Assembly: GCF_028291725.1 (NCBI RefSeq) | Contig: NZ_JAQGNT010000026.1 | Location: 124,001 to 188,000 of the forward strand | Source of the DNA: Hydrocarboniphaga sp. | Lineage (GTDB): Bacteria > Pseudomonadota > Gammaproteobacteria > Nevskiales > Nevskiaceae | DNA length: 64,000 bases | Direction of reading: 5' to 3' | The notes under the pieces: model-generated | What the model was told of the DNA's origin: nothing | Seen by the model: only the letters and a program-made list of their open reading frames with translations | Database searches by the model: none | Program-made: the position numbers and the translations under genes | In this document: in pieces, positions 49,352-58,481 of the stretch | Layout: each line of letters begins with the position of its first letter | Numbering within the stretch: position 1 is the first letter of the stretch

Positions 49352-50677
49352 ATGTCGGAAAGAATCCAGAAGCTGCTCGCCACCGCCGGCATCGCCTCGC
49401 GTCGCGCAATCGAAACCATGATCGCCGACGGCCGCGTCACCGTTAACGGGCGGCCCGCCGAAGCCGGCCAGCGTATCGACCACAATGATCATGTGCGCAT
49501 CGACACGCGGCTGGTCGCGCTTAACCGCAAACCCGAGCCGGTGCGCGTGCTGCTGTACCGCAAGAAGACCGGCGAGCTGGTCACGCGCGACGATCCCGAA
49601 GGCCGCCGCACCGTGTTCCGCAAACTGCCGGAGCTGACGACGGGCCGCTGGATCGCGATCGGCCGTCTGGATATCAACACCTCCGGCCTGTTGCTGATGA
49701 CCAACGACGGCGAACTCGCGCGCCGGCTGATGCATCCGAGCTTTGAAATACAGCGCGAATACGCGGTGCGCGTGCTCGGCAGCGTCGACGCAGCGGCGCT
49801 CGCGCGTCTGCGCGCCGGCGTCGAACTCGACGACGGCTTCGCCAGGTTCGAGACGATCAAGCCGGGCGAGCATTACCAGGATGGGCACGGCGGCGACGAG
49901 GGCGAGGCGGATGATGCATCGTCGGCCAATAGCTGGTGGACGGTTACCGTGAAGCAGGGACGCAACCGCGTCGTGCGCCGCCTGTTCGAGTCGCAGAACA
50001 CCCAGGTCAGCCGTCTGATGCGCGTGTCCTACGGCCCGATCACGCTGGGCCGCGGCATCAAGGCCGGCACGGCACGCGAAGCCACCGCCGAAGAACTGCA
50101 GGCGCTGCTGCAAGCGGTGGATCTCGCCGAGAAGAAGCCCGCACGCGCTGCGGTGAAGAAAGCGCCGGCGGCGCGTCGCAAGCCGATGCCCGACGCCAGC
50201 GAGCGTCCGCAGCAGACCAAGCCGCGGCGCTCGCCGCGTGCCGCTGCCGAGGCCGAGCGCAAGCGCGAGTTCTTCGATCGCGGAGACGGCTCGTCCAAAG
50301 CCGGCAAGGGCGATGCACGGCCCGGGGCCAAGGGCGGGCCGAAGCGCGAGTTCAAACCCGGCGGCGCCAAACCCGAAGCCAGGCGCGACATCCGCAAGGA
50401 CGATGCAAGCCCGCCCAAGCGCGAGTTCAAGTCCGCCGGAAAGCCCGGCGGCGATGCGAAGCGCGAGCCGCGGCGCGATGACCGGCCGAAGCCGGCGGGC
50501 CGTGGCGACAAGCCGGCAAGCGCTCGCGCGGATTCCCGGAAATCATCCGCGGATTCGGCGAGAAAGCGATCGTCCACATCGGCATCCGCAGAGCGCGCCA
50601 AACCGGCACCGCGCCGCGGCGAATCCAAGCCCTACGTCAAGCCCAGCGACAGCCGCCCGAAGCCGCGCCGGAAGTAG
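49352..50677 (+). CDS. rluB: 23S rRNA pseudouridine synthase, RluB-type
   Basis: 441 residues. N-terminal S4 RNA-binding domain (RIQKLLATAGIASRRAIETMIADG), catalytic Asp in GRLDINTSGLLLMTNDG and the C-terminal VKQGRNRVVRRLFE motif. RluB isomerises U2605 in 23S rRNA (E. coli numbering). The last 185 or so residues are a Lys/Arg/Pro/Asp-rich low-complexity tail with repeated KREFK-like blocks, probably disordered and RNA-binding. The ATG at 49352 is preferred over an upstream TTG. Confidence 0.93.
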   Translation: MSERIQKLLATAGIASRRAIETMIADGRVTVNGRPAEAGQRIDHNDHVRIDTRLVALNRKPEPVRVLLYRKKTGELVTRDDPEGRRTVFRKLPELTTGRWIAIGRLDINTSGLLLMTNDGELARRLMHPSFEIQREYAVRVLGSVDAAALARLRAGVELDDGFARFETIKPGEHYQDGHGGDEGEADDASSANSWWTVTVKQGRNRVVRRLFESQNTQVSRLMRVSYGPITLGRGIKAGTAREATAEELQALLQAVDLAEKKPARAAVKKAPAARRKPMPDASERPQQTKPRRSPRAAAEAERKREFFDRGDGSSKAGKGDARPGAKGGPKREFKPGGAKPEARRDIRKDDASPPKREFKSAGKPGGDAKREPRRDDRPKPAGRGDKPASARADSRKSSADSARKRSSTSASAERAKPAPRRGESKPYVKPSDSRPKPRRK

Positions 50678-50693
50678 ATCGCGCCGAAAGAAC

Positions 50694-50715
50694 GGCGGGT
50701 TACAACCTGCCCTAC
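50694..50715. repeat. Half REP of the GGCGGGTC family
   Basis: A single degenerate copy ending CCTGCCCTAC. On the minus strand its GTAG supplies the TAG stop of the TonB gene. Confidence 0.65.
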
Positions 50716-51563
50716 GCCGGGCCGAAACGCATCGGCTGATCCAGCAGCAGGAACTCCTCGTTCGGCCTGAGCCGAGCCGGCACCGGCATGAAGCGGCCGA
50801 TTCGCAGCACCACGGCACGGGCCTCCTCATCCAGCCGCGCATAGCCGGTCGGGCGGATCAGCGTCGCGTCCACCACCCGCCCATCGCGTGCGATCTTCAG
50901 GCGCACCATCGCGATGCCGGTTTCGTTCATTTGCTTGGACATCAAGGGCCATTTCTGGCTCGAGCTGATCATGCGGCTGACCACGCCCGCGTACTGGCGC
51001 GCCAGCCGATCGGTGTCCTCCGGGCTGAGCATCGGCCGCGGGCTCGCTATCCCTTGCATCGCGGTCGGTGCGGCAGTGACCGAGGCGGTCGATGATGGTG
51101 AGGTCAAAGTCGAAGGAGGTGGTGGAGCCGCGACAGCGACGGCTGGTTCGGCCGGAGCGGGTGCCGATATCTGCGGCGCGGTTGGTGCCGGCGTTGGCGC
51201 GGCGATCAGCGGCTTTTCGACCGCCTTGGGTTTCGGCTTCGGCCTGGGTTTTACGAGGGGCTTTACGAGCGATTCTTCGGGCTGCAGCGTCGGCGTGACC
51301 GGTGAGGCTGCAACGCTGATTTGTGCGGCGACCCTTTCTGCGGGAATCGTGAACACCGTCAGCATTGCCGGAGGTTCGGGCAGTTTCAGCGGCGGCGGCG
51401 TGACTGGCCGCAGCGCGATCAGCAGCACGGCGACATGCAACAGCACCGCAATCACGATGCCGAGCCGGCTCGCGAGCGGGTTGCCGTTGGCCTTTTTCCG
51501 GAAAGGGTTCTGAGCCCGGACGAGGTTCGGCGTGTCGAAAAGTGCGGCGGTCTGGCTTGACAT
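50712..51563 (-). CDS. TonB-family energy transducer
   Basis: 283 residues. An N-terminal membrane helix (about residues 32-50, LGIVIAVLLHVAVLLIAL) is followed by a Pro/Lys-rich periplasmic spanner (RPKPKPKAVEKP) and a C-terminal TonB domain (QMNETGIAMVRLKIARDGRVVDATLIRP...LDEEARAVV). It would transmit proton-motive energy to outer-membrane receptors. No exbBD neighbours are present. The ATG at 51563 with AGGA upstream is preferred to an upstream start at 51629. The stop codon is REP-derived. Confidence 0.85.
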   Translation of the reverse strand: MSSQTAALFDTPNLVRAQNPFRKKANGNPLASRLGIVIAVLLHVAVLLIALRPVTPPPLKLPEPPAMLTVFTIPAERVAAQISVAASPVTPTLQPEESLVKPLVKPRPKPKPKAVEKPLIAAPTPAPTAPQISAPAPAEPAVAVAAPPPPSTLTSPSSTASVTAAPTAMQGIASPRPMLSPEDTDRLARQYAGVVSRMISSSQKWPLMSKQMNETGIAMVRLKIARDGRVVDATLIRPTGYARLDEEARAVVLRIGRFMPVPARLRPNEEFLLLDQPMRFGPA

Positions 51564-51697
51564 GATCCTGGCTGGGCCGGGGGATGACCCGCCGAAACGC
51601 GGCGTTTCAGGCGAGGCATCGACCTTCAACTGACGCAGTCGTCAGCACGATCCGCGCCATTCCGGTCCTGTCGCGAACCGGTCGAGCCCTCGTCGAG

Positions 51698-52474
51698 CTA
51701 CAAGGCCTGGGCGGTGACGCCGCGGCTGGCCGGGCCGAGCAGCCACAGCAGTTGCGGGATTACCCGCTCGGGCGGATTGACCTGGGCCCGCGCGTCGCTG
51801 GCGTAGCCCTTGCCGCGGATCTCGGTGCCCATCGGGCCGGGATGCCAGGTGTTGAAGCGCAGTCCGCTGCCTACACGCGACTCGGCCTCCAGCTCCATCG
51901 CCCAGCTGCGGAACAGGGTTTCGCCGGCCGCCTTGGTCACGCCATAGGCGGCCTGGAACGGTTTGGGCACGCGGCCGCCGTCATCAGTGACGAACACCAC
52001 CGACGCGTCTTGGGATTCGCGCAGCATCGGCAGGCACAGCCGCGTCAGCGTGTAGGGCGCGGTCAGGTTGACCTGCAGGCTGTCCATCCAGTCGCGCGGC
52101 TCCAGGTCCTCGAGCCGGGTGAAACTCTTGAAATGCGCGGCCGCGTGCAGCAGGCCATCGAGCTTGCCGAACTCTTTTTCGATGGTTTGCGCCAGATCGT
52201 CGTAGGCGGCCCAGGTCGCCGTCATCAGGTTGATCGGCACGATCGCCGGTTGCGCGCCGCCGGCGGCTTCGATCGCGTCGTAGAGCTTCTCGAGCTTGGG
52301 CACGCTGCGGCCGAGCAGGATCACGTGCGCGCCGAGTCGGGCCAGCGCCTGCGAGGCGGCGGAGCCGAGGCCGCCGGTGGCGCCGGTAACCAGAATCACG
52401 CGGCCTTTGAAGTCGGCGGCATCCGCCTGGTAGTCGGCGGGCGGCTGCTTGATATGCATATGGGTATCGGTCAC
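51698..52474 (-). CDS. Short-chain dehydrogenase, YciK-like
   Basis: 258 residues. Rossmann motif VTGATGGLGSA, NxAG-like HAAAHF, and the Tyr177-x3-Lys181 pair in AAYGVTK. The residue 13 before Tyr, normally the catalytic Ser, is Asp164 (VTDDGG), so activity may be altered. The gene order mtaD-ubiG-mupP-this gene equals that of yciK in Pseudomonas. GTG at 52474 was chosen because AAGGA lies 10 nt upstream. An alternative GTG at 52483 is too close to it. Confidence 0.85.
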   Translation of the reverse strand: MTDTHMHIKQPPADYQADAADFKGRVILVTGATGGLGSAASQALARLGAHVILLGRSVPKLEKLYDAIEAAGGAQPAIVPINLMTATWAAYDDLAQTIEKEFGKLDGLLHAAAHFKSFTRLEDLEPRDWMDSLQVNLTAPYTLTRLCLPMLRESQDASVVFVTDDGGRVPKPFQAAYGVTKAAGETLFRSWAMELEAESRVGSGLRFNTWHPGPMGTEIRGKGYASDARAQVNPPERVIPQLLWLLGPASRGVTAQAL

Positions 52475-52497
52475 GAATGGCACTTCCTTAAGCGGCC

Positions 52498-52586
52498 GTA
52501 GGCTGGGATGGAGCGTAGCGAATCCCAGCTTGGCGCTCGCATGTCAGCTATGCCGCTGGGTTTCGCTACGCTTCAACCCAGCTTAC
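52498..52586. repeat. REP pair, GTAG + GCTGGGAT/GCTGGGTT family
   Basis: Left arm GTAGGCTGGGAT...ATCCCAGC, right arm inverted, ending CAACCCAGCTTAC (one change in the final CTAC). The two arms are slightly different subtypes. Confidence 0.8.
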
Positions 52587-52613
52587 GGCCGCAGGTTTTT
52601 TCCACGGAGTTGG

Positions 52614-53276
52614 TCAGGACAGCAGTTGGGCAAGGTCGGCCGTGGTCGCGGTCAGATGGTCCGCGTCCCAGCTCGCCGGCGCATCGGCGCCGAGATAACC
52701 CCAGCCGGCCGCGATGCTGCGGATGCCGGCGGCGCGCGCGGCGTCGATGTCGCGGCGATCGTCGCCGACATAGACGGTGCGCGCGGCGCTGATGCCGGTG
52801 CGCTCCAATGCCAGCAGCAGCGAATCCGGTGCAGGCTTGGGCTTGGGCACCTGGTCGCCGCTGATGATGCAGGCGGCGCGCTGGTCGAGCTTCAGCTCGA
52901 TCATCAGCGGGTCGGTCAGGAAGGCCGGCTTGTTGGTGACCACGCCCCAGGGACGCTTCGCCAGCTCCAGTGCCACCAGGAGCTGGTTCATGCCCGGGAA
53001 CAGCCGCGAACGACGCGTGAGATTCGCTCGGTAATGCGCCAGCAGCGCGTCGCGGCGCACCGGATATTCTTGATGGTCCGGTGTCATATTCAGCGCGACT
53101 TTCAGCAAGCCGCGGGCGCCGGCCGATGCGACTGGCCGGTAGTCCGCGTCCGGCAGCGGCGGCAGGCCGAGATCCCTGCGCACCGAGTTGGTGGCATCGC
53201 CGAGATCCGGCGCGGTGTCGACCAGCGTGCCGTCGAGATCGAACAGCACGCAGTCGACATCATTCAAACGGCTCAT
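52614..53276 (-). CDS. mupP: HAD phosphatase, MupP (N-acetylmuramate 6-phosphate phosphatase)
   Basis: 220 residues. FDLDGTLVDTAPD is HAD motif I, VVTNKP motif II, KPKPAPDSLLLALE motif III and VGDDRRDIDAARAAG motif IV. It would ordinarily be called phosphoglycolate phosphatase. Its place between ubiG and yciK is exactly that of Pseudomonas mupP, which dephosphorylates MurNAc-6-P in peptidoglycan recycling, so MupP is favoured by context. It overlaps the ubiG stop (ATGA). Confidence 0.85.
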   Translation of the reverse strand: MSRLNDVDCVLFDLDGTLVDTAPDLGDATNSVRRDLGLPPLPDADYRPVASAGARGLLKVALNMTPDHQEYPVRRDALLAHYRANLTRRSRLFPGMNQLLVALELAKRPWGVVTNKPAFLTDPLMIELKLDQRAACIISGDQVPKPKPAPDSLLLALERTGISAARTVYVGDDRRDIDAARAAGIRSIAAGWGYLGADAPASWDADHLTATTADLAQLLS

Positions 53277-53977
53277 GCCGCGTCGCGTCGGCAGTGCATC
53301 AGGTAGTTCACGTCGATATCGCGGCCGAGCGTCGCCGATTTCAGCAGCGGGTTGTAGCGCATGCCCTTGATCTCGACCGCGCTCAGGCCGGCCGCGCGGC
53401 ACCAGGCTTCGAGCTCGGAGGGGCGGATGAACTTGGCGTATTCGTGGGTGCCGCGGGGCACCAGCCCGGTCAGCATTTCGGCACCGACGATCATCAGCGC
53501 ATAGGCCTTGGGATTGCGGTTGATGGTGCTGAAAATGACATCGCCGCCCGGCTTGACCAGCGCCGCGCAGGCCGCGATCACCGACGCCGGATCGGGCACA
53601 TGCTCGAGCATTTCCAGGCAGCACACGGCATCGAAAGCGCCAGGCATTTCCGCGGCCAGATCTTCGCTGGCGACGCAGCGGTATTCGCACTTGATGCCGG
53701 ATTCCAGGCCGTGCAGCCTGGCCACTTCCAGCGAGGCTTCGGCCAGATCGATGCCCAGCGTTTTGGCGCCGCGGGCAGCCAGGGCTTCAGTGAGAATGCC
53801 GGCGCCGCAGCCGACGTCGACGATGTGCTTGTCGCGCAGCCCGCCGACCGCGTTCTCGATGTAGCGCAGGCGCGCCGGATTGATGTGATGCAGCGCGGCC
53901 ATCTCGCCGTGCGGGTCCCACCAACGCGAGGCCATGGAAGAGAAGTGGCGGATTTCCGCGGCATCGACGTTGCTCAT
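53273..53977 (-). CDS. ubiG: Ubiquinone biosynthesis O-methyltransferase
   Basis: 234 residues. It performs both O-methylations of ubiquinone synthesis. FSSMASRWWDPHGEMAALHHINPARL at the N-terminus is diagnostic. The SAM motif is VDVGCGAGILTEALA, and DAVCCLEMLEHVPDP and RGTHEYAKFIRPSELE follow. GGAAGGTG precedes the ATG at 53977, which shares one base with the mtaD stop (TGATG). Confidence 0.96.
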   Translation of the reverse strand: MSNVDAAEIRHFSSMASRWWDPHGEMAALHHINPARLRYIENAVGGLRDKHIVDVGCGAGILTEALAARGAKTLGIDLAEASLEVARLHGLESGIKCEYRCVASEDLAAEMPGAFDAVCCLEMLEHVPDPASVIAACAALVKPGGDVIFSTINRNPKAYALMIVGAEMLTGLVPRGTHEYAKFIRPSELEAWCRAAGLSAVEIKGMRYNPLLKSATLGRDIDVNYLMHCRRDAA

Positions 53978-55314
53978 CACACCTTCCCGGTAATTTTGTG
54001 GCGCCACTCGCCGGCCTTGGCGCGCAGCTCATCCTCGACCAGGGTCTGCAGCTGGCCGTCGGCCAGCAGCGCCTGGCCGGCGACCCAGACGTGATCGACC
54101 TGGCGCGAGTTGATCGCATAAACCAGATGCGAAATCACGTTGTAGACCGGCTGGGTATTCAGGGCGCTCATGTCGATGGCGATGAAATCCGCCGCTTTTC
54201 CAGGCAGCAGCGAACCGATCTGATCATCCCAGCCGAGCGCCCGCGCGCCGGCCAGTGTCGCCATCTCCAGCGCTTTTGCGGCCGGCAGCGCACGGGCATC
54301 GCCGGATACGCCCTTGGCCAGCAGGCTGGCGGTGCGCAACTCGCTGAACAGGTCCAGATCGTTGTTGCTGGCCGCGCCGTCGGTGCCGATGCAGACATTG
54401 GCGCCGGCCTGCAGCAGCTTGTGCACTTGGCAGAAGCCGCTGACGAGCTTCAGATTCGACTCCGGGCAGTGCGCGACGTGCACGCCGTAGTGCGCGACCT
54501 CCTCGACCTCTTGTTCGGTCAGCTGGGTCATATGCACGGCGATCAGGTCGGGTCCGAGCATGTCGAGCTCGCGCAGCCGCTGCCAGGGCCGCTTGCCGGT
54601 CTGAGCAACCGCCTGTTCGACCTCGAAGGCGGTCTCGTGAATGTGCATGTTGATCGGGATGCCGAGTTCGGTCGCGTACTGGCGCACCTGGCGCATCAGG
54701 TCGTCCGATACGGTGTACGGCGCATGCGGCGCGAACGTGGTCTTGATCAGCGGCTTGCCGCGCAGCGAGTCGCGCAGCGCCAGGCCCTTGTGGATGTACT
54801 CGCCTGCTTTCGCCCAGGCGCTCGGGAAGTCGATCACGATCAGGCCGACCGCGGCGCGCATGCCGGCTTCCTGCGCGGCTGCGGCGCTTGCATCGGGGAA
54901 GAAATACATGTCGTTGAAGCAGGTCTGGCCGCCACGGATCATCTCGGCCATCGCCAGGCGCACGCCGTCCCTGCAGAACTCGTAGTTCATGTTGGCGGCT
55001 TCGGCCGGCCAGATGTGCCCCTGCAGCCAGTCCATCATCGGCAGATCGTCGGCGATGCCGCGCAACAGCGTCATCGCCGAGTGCGTGTGCATGTTGACCA
55101 GGCCCGGCATCAGTGCGTGGCCGGGCAGGTCGATGAGCTTGCGCGGCTGATAGCGCTTGCGCGCCTCGGCGATCGGCAGCACCGCCAGGATGCGGCCCTG
55201 GTCGACGGCCAGCGCATGGTGTTCCAGCACCACACCCGCCGGCTCGATCGGCACGATGCTGCCGGCGGTGACCAGCAGGTCGATGGCGAGCGGTGGAAAC
55301 GGCATTACGGTCAT
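53977..55314 (-). CDS. mtaD: 5-methylthioadenosine/S-adenosylhomocysteine deaminase
   Basis: 445 residues, TRZ/ATZ amidohydrolase family. Metal ligands are in [20 protein letters not shown] and HCPESNLKL, with Asp in [12 protein letters not shown]. The substrate assignment follows from the divergent neighbour mtnA, the next enzyme of methylthioadenosine salvage, and from the same order in Pseudomonas. The frame continues upstream of 55314. ATG at 55305 is also possible. Confidence 0.9.
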   Translation of the reverse strand: MTVMPFPPLAIDLLVTAGSIVPIEPAGVVLEHHALAVDQGRILAVLPIAEARKRYQPRKLIDLPGHALMPGLVNMHTHSAMTLLRGIADDLPMMDWLQGHIWPAEAANMNYEFCRDGVRLAMAEMIRGGQTCFNDMYFFPDASAAAAQEAGMRAAVGLIVIDFPSAWAKAGEYIHKGLALRDSLRGKPLIKTTFAPHAPYTVSDDLMRQVRQYATELGIPINMHIHETAFEVEQAVAQTGKRPWQRLRELDMLGPDLIAVHMTQLTEQEVEEVAHYGVHVAHCPESNLKLVSGFCQVHKLLQAGANVCIGTDGAASNNDLDLFSELRTASLLAKGVSGDARALPAAKALEMATLAGARALGWDDQIGSLLPGKAADFIAIDMSALNTQPVYNVISHLVYAINSRQVDHVWVAGQALLADGQLQTLVEDELRAKAGEWRHKITGKV

Positions 55315-55402
55315 GGGCAGGATGAGTAGAATGCGGCCAGGCGCCTCTGCCGAGGCGCGGGCCGCCAGTTTACCTGTGCGCGCGGGCAACCAAGGGAACG
55401 AT

Positions 55403-56401
55403 ATGAGTGGCAACGTGCAGCCCATCGTCTGGGTCGGGGATCATCTACGCCTGATCGACCAGCGCCTGCTGCCGTTTGAGGAGCGCTGGGTCGATTGCCG
55501 CAACGCTTTCCAGGTCGCCGAGGCGATCCACGGCATGGCGGTGCGCGGTGCGCCGGCGATCGGCATCGCCGCGGCTTACGGTCTGGTACTGGATGCCTTG
55601 CAGCACCGCGATTACGAGGCCGCCGAACTGGTGCTGGCCGAATCGCGGCCCACCGCGGTGAACCTGCGCTGGGCGCTGGCGCGGATGCGCGGCGTCTGGC
55701 GCGGCGGTGCGGACGCGGCACGCCTGCTGGCCGAGGCCGAGCTGATCCACGCCGAAGATCTGGCGCAGAACCTGACGATGGGCAGGCTCGGCGCCGCGCT
55801 GCTGCCACCGAGCGCCGTCGTCATCACGCACTGCAATACCGGCGCGCTGGCCACCGGCGGCCACGGTACGGCGCTCGGCGTGATCCGCAGCGCGTTCGCG
55901 ATCGGCCATCTGTCGCAGGTCTACAACACCGAAACCCGGCCCTGGCTGCAGGGCGCGCGGCTGACCGCCTGGGAGCTGATGCGGGAAAAGATCCCGGCCA
56001 AGCTGATCGCCGACGGCGCCGCCGCGCATCTGATGGCGACGCACAAGATCGACTGGGTGATCGTCGGTGCCGACCGCATCGCCGGCAACGGCGACACCGC
56101 GAACAAGATCGGCACCTATTCGCTGGCGGTCGCGGCCCGGCGCCACGGCGTCAAGTTCATGGTGGTGGCGCCGACCGGCACCTTCGACCTGCAGATCCGC
56201 AGCGGCCGCCTCATTCCGATCGAAGAGCGCGCGCCGCGCGAGCTGACGGAATTTCGCGGTGCGCCGATCGCGCCGATCGACATGGACGCCTGGAACCCGG
56301 TGTTCGACGTGACCCCGGCGGAGCTGATCGACGCGATCGTCTGCGAGAAGGGCGTGATCGAGAACCCGACCGAGAGGAAAGTGCGCGAGCTGGTCGGCTA
56401 A
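55403..56401 (+). CDS. mtnA: Methylthioribose-1-phosphate isomerase
   Basis: 332 residues. Methionine salvage, converting MTR-1-P to MTRu-1-[40 protein letters not shown] with the catalytic Cys, [16 protein letters not shown] and [19 protein letters not shown] with the catalytic Asp are all present. Divergent from mtaD across 88 bp. Confidence 0.96.
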   Translation: MSGNVQPIVWVGDHLRLIDQRLLPFEERWVDCRNAFQVAEAIHGMAVRGAPAIGIAAAYGLVLDALQHRDYEAAELVLAESRPTAVNLRWALARMRGVWRGGADAARLLAEAELIHAEDLAQNLTMGRLGAALLPPSAVVITHCNTGALATGGHGTALGVIRSAFAIGHLSQVYNTETRPWLQGARLTAWELMREKIPAKLIADGAAAHLMATHKIDWVIVGADRIAGNGDTANKIGTYSLAVAARRHGVKFMVVAPTGTFDLQIRSGRLIPIEERAPRELTEFRGAPIAPIDMDAWNPVFDVTPAELIDAIVCEKGVIENPTERKVRELVG

Positions 56402-56415
56402 GGACGGACGCTCGC

Positions 56416-56543
56416 GTAGGTCGGCAATCCTTTGCCGACGTGAAACCTCGATTGCGTGTCCGAAGCTACTCTCTCCCGCACAAGGCGGTAGAGCTGCCAT
56501 GCGAGCGCCAAGCTGGGTTTCGCTACGCTTCAACCCAGCCTAC
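56416..56543. repeat. Hybrid REP region: half of GTCGGCAA family and half of GCTGGGTT family
   Basis: Starts GTAGGTCGGCAATCC... (family of 33804) and ends ...CAACCCAGCCTAC (family of 39349), with no matching partner for either. It looks like a chimera of two REP pairs. The centre holds nothing recognisable. Confidence 0.65.
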
Positions 56544-56605
56544 GGCAGCTTGGATTTGCGGGTGCATGGTTCCTGCAGATCAAACCGCCGTTGCTGGCTG
56601 GAACT

Positions 56606-56671
56606 GTAGGAGCGGTCCTTGACCGCGATTGCACCGGTGGAGCCTCAATCGCGGACAAGGTCCGCTCCTAC
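56606..56671. repeat. REP pair, GTAG + GAGCGGTC family
   Basis: Second copy of the 27904-27969 family with a different centre. The right arm has small changes (GCGGACAAGG). Confidence 0.88.
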
Positions 56672-56794
56672 AGTGCCGCGAATCGGGCGGCTGTGCTGTT
56701 CGATCACGGGTTGCCGGGTTCTTGTAAGCGCCATGGGTTACGCGGCGCCCCTCGACGGCGCTCGGGACAGGCGTATCGAAGGACACAGCGGCCC

Positions 56795-58345
56795 TCAACG
56801 CCGCTGCGGTTTCGCGTACGGATTGAAATTGCGCGGCAGCGCCTCGCGCACTTCGGCGCGGCGTGCCGCCATGCGCGCACGCTGCGGCTGCGGCAGCGAC
56901 TCGATGCGCAGGCCGGCGTCGAGCTGGGCCAGCGCTCCGCCGTAGTCGCCGCGGTAGTACAGGTAGTTGGCCATCTCATAGCTGGCTTCGCCGTTGTTGC
57001 CGGCGTCGCGGGCGGCCTGCGACAGCAGACGATAAGTCTCCAGCCGCGTGCCGTAGGCCTGCTCGGAAGCCAGCAGGATCTGCCGCGCTTCGTCGGGCTT
57101 GCCGGTTTCGATCAGCGCCTGCGAATAGCGCAGGATCGCCGGCGCATAGCTCGGATACATGCGGTAGGTTTTCTCGAACAGCGATATCGCGTCGGCATTC
57201 TGGCCGGCACCGAGCTTGAGCTGGGCCATCAGCAGCATCACCGTCGCCTGGCGCGGGTAGGCTTCGAGCGTCGGCTTCAATGCGCTGATCGCGTCCTTGT
57301 AGTTGCCGGCGCCGCTCAGCGCGAAGGCCAGGCCGTAGCGATTGTCGGGCGTGTCGTGGCCGGCCTTCATTTCGGCCGAAAAAATCTCGATGGCCTCGCT
57401 CTGCGAATCCGTTGCCAGCACGCGGGTGCGCGCCTTCATCAGCGAATAGTCCAGCGAGTCGACGACCTTGCGCGGCTTGCCCGCCTCGATCACCGCAGCG
57501 CGCTCGCGCGCTTCGGCGATACGCGTGGTGTTGACCGGATGGGTCTGCAGGATTTCCGGCAGGCCGGTTCCGTAGAGCCGCGACTGCTGCTCCAGGCGCT
57601 GAAAGAAATCGGCCATGCCCTCGGGATCAAAGCCGGCGTCTGCCATGATCTGGATGCCGATGCGGTCGGCCTCGAGCTCGTTGGCGCGGGTGAAGTTGAC
57701 CTGCTTCTGGTACAGCGAGCCCTGGCCGATCGCCAGCGCCGCCAGCACCACGTTCGGGTCGGCCGAGCCGGCGATGATCGCGGCGAGCACCGCGGCCCAG
57801 GTGGCGAAGGTGCCGACGCCGCCCTGGTCGTCCTGCGAGCGCGCGACATGGCGCTGGATCACATGGGTGAGCTCGTGGCCCATCACGCCGGCAAGTTCGC
57901 TCTCGTTGCGGCTGGCGATCAGCAGGCCGGCATTGAAGCCCATGTGGCCACCCGGCAGCGCGAAGGCATTGATGCGCGGGTCGGCGACCATGAACACGTC
58001 GACCTTGGGCGGCTTCTGCGGCGCCGCGGCGACCAGCCGGTAACCGAGATTGGACAGATACTCGCTGATTTCCAGATCGTCGACGACGTAGTCGTACTGG
58101 TACAGCTCGGCCATCACGCTGGCGCCGATCGCGGCTTCCTGCGACGGCGACATCGCCGCGTCGGCAGGCTCACCCATCTGCGGCAGGTTCAGCTCGCTGG
58201 GCGCGCCGCGGCCGACGCTGTTGATCGGCTCGCGCTCCAGCGCATCGGCGGCCAGCGCGCTGGTGACCATCAGCAAGGCCGTGGCAGCAGCGAGCCCGCC
58301 GCGTAGCGACAGCGCAGAACAGCCGGAAAGGCGGAAGGAGGTCAT
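56795..58345 (-). CDS. bepA: Periplasmic M48 metallopeptidase with TPR domain, BepA-like
   Basis: 516 residues with a signal peptide (cut near residue 33). Zinc motif HELTH at 157-161, third ligand in NELEADRIG, and INAFALPGGHMGFNAGLL is typical of the family. The C-terminal 250 residues form TPR-like helices (YGLAFALSGAGNYKDAI, GQNADAISLFEKTYRMYP). BepA degrades or chaperones stalled outer-membrane LptD and BAM substrates. The assignment to bepA is by architecture. Confidence 0.9.
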   Translation of the reverse strand: MTSFRLSGCSALSLRGGLAAATALLMVTSALAADALEREPINSVGRGAPSELNLPQMGEPADAAMSPSQEAAIGASVMAELYQYDYVVDDLEISEYLSNLGYRLVAAAPQKPPKVDVFMVADPRINAFALPGGHMGFNAGLLIASRNESELAGVMGHELTHVIQRHVARSQDDQGGVGTFATWAAVLAAIIAGSADPNVVLAALAIGQGSLYQKQVNFTRANELEADRIGIQIMADAGFDPEGMADFFQRLEQQSRLYGTGLPEILQTHPVNTTRIAEARERAAVIEAGKPRKVVDSLDYSLMKARTRVLATDSQSEAIEIFSAEMKAGHDTPDNRYGLAFALSGAGNYKDAISALKPTLEAYPRQATVMLLMAQLKLGAGQNADAISLFEKTYRMYPSYAPAILRYSQALIETGKPDEARQILLASEQAYGTRLETYRLLSQAARDAGNNGEASYEMANYLYYRGDYGGALAQLDAGLRIESLPQPQRARMAARRAEVREALPRNFNPYAKPQRR

Positions 58346-58408
58346 GCGCGGCGTTTTTGGGTACGGTTCGAGTTTACGCGGGATCGCGCGCGACGGATTT
58401 CGTTGGGG

Positions 58409-58464
58409 CTAAGGGCTCGTAAATGGATAACTTGGACGAACGTTATCCATTTACGAGCCCTTAG
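58409..58464. repeat. 56-bp hairpin with perfect 23-bp arms
   Basis: CTAAGGGCTCGTAAATGG... (58409-58431) and its perfect inverted copy (58442-58464) enclose a 10-nt loop. It starts 17 nt downstream of the GNAT stop on the minus strand. It could terminate that operon, but no T run follows, so it is more likely a small palindromic element. Confidence 0.8.
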
Positions 58465-58481
58465 AGCGGATCAGGCGCGGC

